Source of the DNA: Microcaldota archaeon
Lineage (GTDB): Archaea; Micrarchaeota; Micrarchaeia; Anstonellales; Bilamarchaeaceae
Assembly (NCBI GenBank): GCA_030668565.1
Contig: DAOVFD010000056.1
Location: 1-6,751 of the forward strand
Direction: 5' to 3'
Length of the DNA: 6,751 nt
Shown: piece after piece, positions 1 through 4,755 of the stretch
How positions within the stretch are numbered: position 1 is the first letter of the stretch
How the letters are laid out: every line of letters begins with the position of its first letter
Translations under genes and position numbers: made by a program
Notes under the pieces: generated by a model
The model's input: the letters and a program-made list of their open reading frames with translations, nothing else
Database searches by the model: none
Told to the model about the DNA's origin: nothing

Positions 1-2
1 TC

Positions 3-239
3 CAGTCTTTCAATTCTGATTATGGTTTTCTGCTTGGCTCGGATAATATTGATGTTTCAAAACCAGACTGGAAAAAGATAAGTGAAAGAGCAGCAAAAAT
101 GAAAGGAGAGTTAAAGCACTATTCTATCGAAGTCCACAAGGCAATGTTTACTATTCCGAAATGGATGCAGGATAAAATGAAGAAAGACAAATACATGAAA
201 ATAAAATCATGGTTTTCGGATAGGCTTCCTCCGGATTAA
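3..239 (+). CDS. C-terminal fragment of a second aminopropyltransferase (spermidine synthase-like), 5' end outside the window
   Basis: An open frame runs in from the left edge and ends at TAA, giving 78 residues without a start. I see a C-terminal pattern that lines up with the end of the spermidine synthase encoded next door: a GF-(x)n-S segment near residues 8-13, a charged helix with ERAA, then LKHYSIEVHKAMFTIP, which matches LKYYTPEIHRAAFALP of the neighbour (shared LK-Y, H, A, F and P). That H-x-A-x-F-x-x-P ending is typical of the SpeE family. It then carries a Lys-rich tail ending in PPD that the neighbour lacks. The catalytic part (GGGDGG, DSTDP) would lie outside the window, so activity and substrate cannot be judged. 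The gene converges on the SpeD-SpeE fusion, and the two stop codons overlap in TTAA at 236-239. It may be a paralogue with another amine acceptor. Confidence 0.72.
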   Translation, partial: QSFNSDYGFLLGSDNIDVSKPDWKKISERAAKMKGELKHYSIEVHKAMFTIPKWMQDKMKKDKYMKIKSWFSDRLPPD

Positions 240-1465
240 ATCCCCGTTTCCTCTTTGAAGAATTTCGGCAATGCAAAGGCAGCTCTGTGAATCTCAGGAG
301 TATAATATTTCAAATCCTTTAACCCAGCCGCTCTTTTCTCATCAAAATTCATGGGTTCATATTTCTTTGAGCAGAATGAGAATCCTATAATACCACTTGG
401 ATAACTCGGCACAAGCGTATTATAATACTTATATATAGGATAGAGCTTCTTGTTGAATCCGACCATTCCCTTAATCAGGTTCCTGTAATAATACAGCGAT
501 TCGGACTGCGTAACTATTATGCCGTCTTCTTTTGTAGCATCCTTCAAGTCCCTGTAGAACTCCTCTTTGAAAAGTGCTTCTCCCGGGCCTGCCGGGTCGG
601 TTGAATCCACTATTATTATATCATACTCGTCTTTTCTTCCCTTCACGAATTTTGCACCATCTTCATAGAAAATTTTCAATCGGGAGTCATCAAAGGCAGA
701 GATAACGTTCGGAAAATATTTCTTCGAAAGTTCAACAACTTCTTTGTCTATCTCGCACAGGTGGATTTCTTCGACTCCGTTGTGCTTTACAATCTCCCTG
801 ACCGTTCCACCATCCCCTCCTCCAATTACAAGCACTTTTCCAGGATTCGGATGAACAAGCAGGGGAACGTGCACAATCATTTCATGATAGGCGAATTCGT
901 CATATTCCGTCAGCATGACCGCGCCATCTATCGTCATCATCCTTCCGAAATAATTCGTATCGAAAATCTGGATGAACTGATAAGTGGTTTGCTTCTGCTC
1001 AAGCAGCTTCTTTATCCCGATTGAAACCGCCCTTCCTTTCTCCATCTCGTCTTTTTCCTGGAAGGATGCTTTTCGGTAAATAGTATTAATCTTGTAATCC
1101 TTTCCTCCGAATCTCTCTTTTGTGAATTCCGCTGCTTTCCATGGGTCGAAATGCTTGCAGCTGAAAATGTCAATATAACCGTACCCTTCTCCGGTCTTGT
1201 CATCTATTCCGAAATGCCCTGAAATTGCTGAAGTTTCGATAAGCTGGAATGCAGAATATCCTTCAACTCTTTTCTCCTCACCGAATCTGACTACAACCGG
1301 CTCACCGAATCTTTTCATCTCTATAAGTTCGCACAAATCGATTATCCATTTCTTTATCGCTTCGGGGTCTTCCACTTTCTTTACATCACATTCTTTAATG
1401 TCAAGACTGGACAGCATGCCCCATGCCTTTATCTGTTCGTATTCCTTTTTTGATGCCTGAATCAT
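236..1465 (-). CDS. speE: Bifunctional S-adenosylmethionine decarboxylase / spermidine synthase fusion (SpeD-SpeE)
   Basis: The 409-residue protein is longer than ordinary spermidine synthase (about 280) because a SpeD-like domain is fused in front. Residues about 1-131 match the small prokaryotic pyruvoyl AdoMet decarboxylase: Ser71, Ser79 in IETS, His84 and Cys103 in YIDIFSC fall where Thermotoga SpeD has Ser55, Ser63 (self-cleavage and pyruvoyl), His68 and Cys83. After a charged linker (about 132-145) comes the aminopropyltransferase: YDEFAYHEM (187-196), the nucleotide-binding GGGDGG (215-220), CEID (237-240, Glu238 for ribose), DG at 269-270, catalytic DSTDPAGPGE (287-296, Asp287 and Asp290), SYPSG (354-358) and the HRAAFALP ending. 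Inferred role: cytosolic decarboxylation of AdoMet, then transfer of its aminopropyl group to putrescine or a similar amine. The ATG at 1465 has GAGGGG 8 nt upstream and a TTTAAA box 21 nt upstream. Fusions of this type are known in some bacteria. The SpeD substrate is less certain than the SpeE identity. Confidence 0.93.
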   Translation of the reverse strand: MIQASKKEYEQIKAWGMLSSLDIKECDVKKVEDPEAIKKWIIDLCELIEMKRFGEPVVVRFGEEKRVEGYSAFQLIETSAISGHFGIDDKTGEGYGYIDIFSCKHFDPWKAAEFTKERFGGKDYKINTIYRKASFQEKDEMEKGRAVSIGIKKLLEQKQTTYQFIQIFDTNYFGRMMTIDGAVMLTEYDEFAYHEMIVHVPLLVHPNPGKVLVIGGGDGGTVREIVKHNGVEEIHLCEIDKEVVELSKKYFPNVISAFDDSRLKIFYEDGAKFVKGRKDEYDIIIVDSTDPAGPGEALFKEEFYRDLKDATKEDGIIVTQSESLYYYRNLIKGMVGFNKKLYPIYKYYNTLVPSYPSGIIGFSFCSKKYEPMNFDEKRAAGLKDLKYYTPEIHRAAFALPKFFKEETGI

Positions 1466-1486
1466 GATAACAACCCCTCTTTTTTC

Positions 1487-1492
1487 TTTAAA
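1487..1492 (-). promoter_or_regulatory. Putative archaeal TATA box for the speD-speE fusion gene
   Basis: On the minus strand TTTAAA, inside a longer A/T run, lies 21 nt before the ATG at 1465. Archaeal TATA boxes sit about 25 nt before the transcription start, so the mRNA would begin at or very near the start codon. A GAGGGG motif (1474-1479) lies between and could act as a Shine-Dalgarno site if transcription starts further upstream, so the two readings compete. TTTAAA is palindromic, and this region is A/T-rich, which lowers certainty. Confidence 0.4.
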
Positions 1493-1530
1493 AAATTTTT
1501 GACAGAGGAATTATTTTGTAACGGTAATAT

Positions 1531-1536
1531 TTTAAA
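1531..1536 (+). promoter_or_regulatory. Putative archaeal TATA box for the 757-residue membrane protein gene
   Basis: TTTAAA within AATATTTTAAATC lies 22 nt before the ATG at 1559, and no purine-rich Shine-Dalgarno motif precedes that ATG. This is the layout of a leaderless archaeal transcript. The spacing almost equals that of the divergent gene on the other strand, which supports both calls. It also argues that translation starts at 1559 rather than at the upstream TTG at 1499, which would lie upstream of the transcript. Confidence 0.5.
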
Positions 1537-1558
1537 TCTCATTTCCTATTGTTTTCAC

Positions 1559-3832
1559 ATGAAATCCCGCAGCATTCTTACACTTATGCTTGGAATCTTA
1601 CTTCTTTCGTCATTCGGATGTGTAGGAGAAAAGACGTTCTCCTCAAACCGGATTGAGACCCAGCTGTCAAGCGATTTCACCGACCTTGATAATGACGGTC
1701 TGTGGGATTATGCTGTTTATGAATTTTCAGAAGTCAGGGAAGACAGTAGCCTTAAAATAAAAAGAAGATTCTCGGTAAGTACGGCTACAGTTTCGGAATA
1801 TACCTCGTTAAAGGAGAACCTTACCGATATTGACCTTCTTACTGCGGATGATTATCTTGAAGATTTTACAGTTGAGAAGAATATCGCAGAGGAGAGGTGC
1901 GAACAGAATATAGGTCTGATAAGCTTCTCATGCGCGGACGTAGCAACTTGTGCAAAGATGTGCTCGGCCAATTCGATAACATGCAAGGACATAGCCTCCA
2001 AACACGAGGATTTCCTTGGGGGCAGCATGGTATATTTCGTGCAGGACAACAGCAGGACAGGTTCTCTTATACGGGAAGCGAGGACAAGGGTGCTTGGTCT
2101 CAGAACCGCCCCTGCTGAAGAAAAAAACGACTATCTAAGCAAGATAAGCGAAGCCATCTCAGAAGTTGCATCCCTTAATACAAATCCTCTTGTATTCCAT
2201 CCTGCTCTGGATTTGTGTGAGGAATCAGACTACGGGGTTGAAAATCTTGTTACTGCTGCAGAGGCATTCGGGGAATACTCAACCGAGGTAGTGGAATATA
2301 ACTACATTATGACTGTGGAAGTTGAGTCTCTTGAAGAGGCTGCCGGTATTGGCAGCGGGATAAGCGGCATTGTGGTGGAAGACAACTTACCAGTATCGCT
2401 TCTGCCCAGTCCCCAGAGCATTTCGTCCTATCAGGACATCGCCGTTTCAACAAAAGGTGAAAACGTGGATATCAGGTGGACTTCATCCGCATCATCTGAC
2501 AGCTACGTTATGTATTACAAGTTTACCACAGACAAGCCGCCCGAGGAAATTGCCGCAATACTCACTACCCCTTCAGTATCGGTAAAAACCATTGACCTTT
2601 CCTTTTTGGAGCCTGTGAACCTCCTTTATGCGGTATTCCTTGATTTCACCGGAAACCATTACATTGCCATAGGTCTGGCCGCGGGCATATTCTTTTCTGT
2701 AATAGTTTTTATCTATACCTTTCTTCTCCTGGTAATAAACATCATACAGGCAAAGCTTGGAGGCAGGAAATTCTCAATAGCCGTAAAAAAGGCGTTCGGC
2801 AAAACCCAGGTGAACTGGAAGGTTGACATCACTGCTTCGATTGCCCTCCTCATTGCAGGCCTTGTGGTTTCTACCGCCCTTGCGCCCGAACTACTGATAG
2901 AGATGGATATCATGGCTCTGGCGGGATATCTCATTACAGAACCGGTTGCATTGATAGCCGCAATCCTTGTTTTCCTTGGCGTCCTTATGGGTTATCTCGC
3001 GCTTGAGAATTTCGTGAAGATAATAATGCTTGAGAGAATATACGGCGTGACCATAAGGGAGGAAAGAGGGGCATATCTTGCAAAAATCTCCGAACTGAGG
3101 GAAAAACTGGACACCCTCCAAAAGCTTATAGACAGGTCCAGAGCCGACGAATTCGATGTAAGCGATGAATATGACGTTCTAACCTCAATATCCAAGACCA
3201 AGCTTACTACATTCGAAAAGAAGATGACTCCCCGCACCAAGGCACTTGTTGAGGAATATCTGAGCCGTGTGGAATCCGCAATAGAAAAACTGGAGGACAA
3301 GAAGAAGATGGCTGATGAAAACTGGTCTGCATGGAAGGGGGAAATCGCCAAAATGCTTTCAGAGCGTAATGAAGTTTATGCCTCCTCCCTTACGTCAATT
3401 CCCTCTTCGATGAGAATATGGGTGCTGAACAGATACAACAAAGAGACGGAAGAGGAAGGGCTGATATTCGAAAGGGACGTTCTGAAAAAGAAGAAAGTCT
3501 CGGCACTCTTCACCATAAAGGAAATGACATCTGCAGGGCTGCTGAGGGGAGGAATAGTTATCAAAGGCAACAGGATTACTGCATCATGGCTTGAAAAAGG
3601 AAGGAGCCCGACTGTTCCGATGGCCCTTATACTGAAACTGCGCAATTACCTTAATTCACTGGGCAGAAATATGGCAATGGGTGACCTCCTGAGCTTTGTT
3701 TCAGTGGGCAATGACACCATCTTCGTGCTGATGAAAAATGCAGGTATCGAATCCGCACTTTTTGTAAGAAAAGACAAGTTCAGGGAAGCAGTAGAGGAGT
3801 GGAAAAAGAAGGCAAAAATGATTACCGAATAG
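1559..3832 (+). CDS. Signal-peptide-bearing membrane protein with Cys-rich/Fn3-like outer part and cytoplasmic coiled coil plus possible Roadblock-like domain
   Basis: I do not recognise this 757-residue protein as a named family. In order I see: a signal sequence (1-20) ending in SSFGC, a weak lipobox with Cys21; an acidic DLDNDGLWD loop (42-50) fitting a DxDxDG calcium-binding pattern; a Cys cluster (114, 125, 131, 135, 142, with another at 220); a beta-rich stretch (about 284-362) with IRW, YVMYY and a Leu-Tyr strand resembling fibronectin type III; and membrane segments at about 367-396, 424-444 and 461-483. The basic loop 397-423 fits the positive-inside rule, placing the N-terminal part outside and residues 484-757 inside. 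The inner part is a coiled coil (about 500-600), then alternating strands and helices (about 652-745) with the rhythm of a Roadblock/LC7 domain. Inferred role: envelope sensor, scaffold or signalling protein. ATG 1559 is chosen because it starts the signal peptide; the TTG at 1499 would add 20 residues before it. The downstream membrane gene follows closely. Confidence 0.85.
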   Translation: MKSRSILTLMLGILLLSSFGCVGEKTFSSNRIETQLSSDFTDLDNDGLWDYAVYEFSEVREDSSLKIKRRFSVSTATVSEYTSLKENLTDIDLLTADDYLEDFTVEKNIAEERCEQNIGLISFSCADVATCAKMCSANSITCKDIASKHEDFLGGSMVYFVQDNSRTGSLIREARTRVLGLRTAPAEEKNDYLSKISEAISEVASLNTNPLVFHPALDLCEESDYGVENLVTAAEAFGEYSTEVVEYNYIMTVEVESLEEAAGIGSGISGIVVEDNLPVSLLPSPQSISSYQDIAVSTKGENVDIRWTSSASSDSYVMYYKFTTDKPPEEIAAILTTPSVSVKTIDLSFLEPVNLLYAVFLDFTGNHYIAIGLAAGIFFSVIVFIYTFLLLVINIIQAKLGGRKFSIAVKKAFGKTQVNWKVDITASIALLIAGLVVSTALAPELLIEMDIMALAGYLITEPVALIAAILVFLGVLMGYLALENFVKIIMLERIYGVTIREERGAYLAKISELREKLDTLQKLIDRSRADEFDVSDEYDVLTSISKTKLTTFEKKMTPRTKALVEEYLSRVESAIEKLEDKKKMADENWSAWKGEIAKMLSERNEVYASSLTSIPSSMRIWVLNRYNKETEEEGLIFERDVLKKKKVSALFTIKEMTSAGLLRGGIVIKGNRITASWLEKGRSPTVPMALILKLRNYLNSLGRNMAMGDLLSFVSVGNDTIFVLMKNAGIESALFVRKDKFREAVEEWKKKAKMITE

Positions 3833-3852
3833 GCTAAATGAATAAGCGAATA

Positions 3853-3857
3853 AGGTG
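3853..3857 (+). promoter_or_regulatory. Candidate Shine-Dalgarno site pointing to a non-standard ACG start
   Basis: AGGTG is followed by a 5-nt spacer and ACG at 3863, in frame with the downstream membrane protein. Exactly the same AGGTG plus 5 nt arrangement precedes the ATG of gyrA in this window. If used, the protein would start 12 codons earlier than the TTG at 3899. No ATG, GTG or TTG is available in frame in this open segment, which begins after a TAA at 3851-3853. Confidence 0.4.
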
Positions 3858-3898
3858 TTGATACGGAATTTACCAAATATATAAGAAAGGCATGGGGT

Positions 3899-4648
3899 TT
3901 GTATTGGGCGAATTTCCCGCAGATTTTTCTAGCCATGCTACTCATTCTGGTAATCTCCGTCCTAGCGATACTTGTCGTAGTTTTTGCTATGGAACTAGAT
4001 TACACCATGGGCATTATTCTTTTGGTGCTTCTGCTGCTGGTTTTGCTGCCTCTTTTCGCATCCTTCTATGGTATGGCCGCAGAAGCCGTAAAAACAGGCA
4101 AGACGTCTTTGGGAACGCTTTTTTCAACCCTTAAGAAAAAGGTGGTAACATTGTTGGGCATTCAGATAGCGAGTGCGTTAATCATATTGCTGCCCCTTCT
4201 CGTAGCCATCGTTATCATATTGGGATTTTCTGCTGTTTCATCGTCTTTAGACCCACCGGTTTCACTGGTCATCGTTATCATCGCTACATTAGCCGCGTTT
4301 GCGCTGTCGTTTGCGCTGTCAATTCTGCTTTTGTTGGCTCTTCCGTCGGCTGTATGCGATAATACGGACATTATGCGGTCCCTTCGGAACAGCATTACTA
4401 TTGCTAAGCAAAACTTAGGTTCTTTGTTTGCCCTCTGGCTGACTTACACTGTTTTAGGCGGTATCCTTGGTTTGATACCTCTAGTCGGCACCATTGTAAC
4501 TCTTTTCCTTATTTCACCCATGATGGACATCGCAATAACTGATTTCTATCTGAAAAACAGGGTTCAGGCAGCTGAAAAAACCGCCAAAAAACCCGCCAAG
4601 GCCACTGCCAAAACCAAGGCCAAAACCAAGGCCAAAACCAGGCCCTGA
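3899..4648 (+). CDS. Multi-pass integral membrane protein with Lys/Ala/Thr-rich C-terminal tail, function unknown
   Basis: The protein is at least 249 residues and very hydrophobic. Counting from the TTG at 3899, membrane segments lie at about 8-30, 37-56, 82-110, 120-148 and one or two within 172-207. Hydrophilic loops include residues 60-80 and a CDNTDIMRSLRNSITIAKQN stretch (153-172) before the last segments. This plan, with a short amphipathic helix before the first membrane segment and a DIMRSLRNS-type loop before the last ones, recalls poorly characterised archaeal and bacterial membrane families such as DUF4013, but I cannot assign it. The tail (about 221-249) is Lys/Ala/Thr-rich and lies on the cytoplasmic side if charge is a guide. 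The coordinates use the first conventional start. The open frame reaches back to 3854, and its extra residues EFTKYIRKAWG look like real protein, so the true start may be ACG at 3863 behind AGGTG. It lies 30-66 nt after the preceding gene, which suggests a shared transcript. Confidence 0.82.
   Translation: MYWANFPQIFLAMLLILVISVLAILVVVFAMELDYTMGIILLVLLLLVLLPLFASFYGMAAEAVKTGKTSLGTLFSTLKKKVVTLLGIQIASALIILLPLLVAIVIILGFSAVSSSLDPPVSLVIVIIATLAAFALSFALSILLLLALPSAVCDNTDIMRSLRNSITIAKQNLGSLFALWLTYTVLGGILGLIPLVGTIVTLFLISPMMDIAITDFYLKNRVQAAEKTAKKPAKATAKTKAKTKAKTRP
4298..4321 (+). repeat. Two tandem 12-bp units inside the membrane protein gene
   Basis: TTTGCGCTGTCG at 4298-4309 is followed directly by TTTGCGCTGTCA at 4310-4321, identical at 11 of 12 positions. 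The pair encodes Phe-Ala-Leu-Ser twice within a membrane segment. A simple in-frame slippage duplication is the likely origin. Confidence 0.8.
4607..4642 (+). repeat. Three tandem 12-bp units encoding an AKTK tail
   Basis: GCCAAAACCAAG occurs at 4607-4618 and 4619-4630, and GCCAAAACCAGG at 4631-4642. Each unit is four codons, giving Ala-Lys-Thr-Lys twice and then Ala-Lys-Thr-Arg just before the last residue and the stop. Exact nucleotide identity of the first two units points to recent duplication or slippage. Copy number may vary between strains without breaking the frame. Confidence 0.9.
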
Positions 4649-4669
4649 AACGATTGAAATACATACCAA

Positions 4670-4698
4670 TTTAAAGCCTTTGTAATAATATATTTATG
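4670..4698 (+). promoter_or_regulatory. Putative gyrB promoter region
   Basis: The 107-nt gap between the membrane protein gene and gyrB is A/T-rich. TTTAAA at 4670-4675 is the same box seen upstream of two other genes here and would place a transcription start near 4696-4700, giving gyrB an untranslated leader of about 60 nt. A second TATA-like run, ATATATTTAT (4687-4696), is an alternative and would shift the start to about 4715-4720. Only a weak Shine-Dalgarno candidate (AGTGG, 4744-4748) precedes the gyrB ATG. Confidence 0.33.
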
Positions 4699-4701
4699 TC
4701 A

Positions 4702-4719
4702 ATTTTATCGACGTAAAAT
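4702..4719. repeat. Short inverted repeat upstream of gyrB, possible operator
   Basis: ATTTTA (4702-4707) and TAAAAT (4714-4719) are perfect inverted copies around a 6-nt TCGACG spacer. It sits at or just downstream of the predicted gyrB transcription start, where a repressor dimer could bind. Such short A/T palindromes also arise by chance, so the call is weak. Confidence 0.25.
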
Positions 4720-4755
4720 AAGTAATGAAATAATGATACTTTTAGTGGTTTTTCC

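Noticed and set aside
1480..1500. T-run as an intrinsic terminator
   Set aside because: It lies upstream of both divergent genes, has no stem before it, and is better explained as promoter A/T sequence.
1499..1558. TTG start 20 codons upstream for the 757-residue protein
   Set aside because: The extra residues are not signal-like, the TATA-like TTTAAA lies inside this stretch, and the ATG at 1559 begins a clean signal sequence.
2992..3351. 119-codon minus-strand frame
   Set aside because: Ser/Phe-rich composition is the typical antisense image of a Lys/Glu-rich coiled coil on the plus strand.
3838..3861. ATG at 3838 as the start of the second membrane protein
   Set aside because: This frame stops at TGA after seven codons and is not in frame with the membrane protein; joining them would need a frameshift with no slippery site visible.
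3892..4134. ATG-started 80-codon plus-strand frame overlapping the membrane protein gene
   Set aside because: It is out of frame with the strongly hydrophobic coding frame and gives no coherent protein pattern; it is a shadow of that gene.
4560..4648. Separate histone-like or H1-like gene
   Set aside because: The Lys/Ala/Thr stretch is continuous with the membrane protein frame and has no start codon or promoter of its own.
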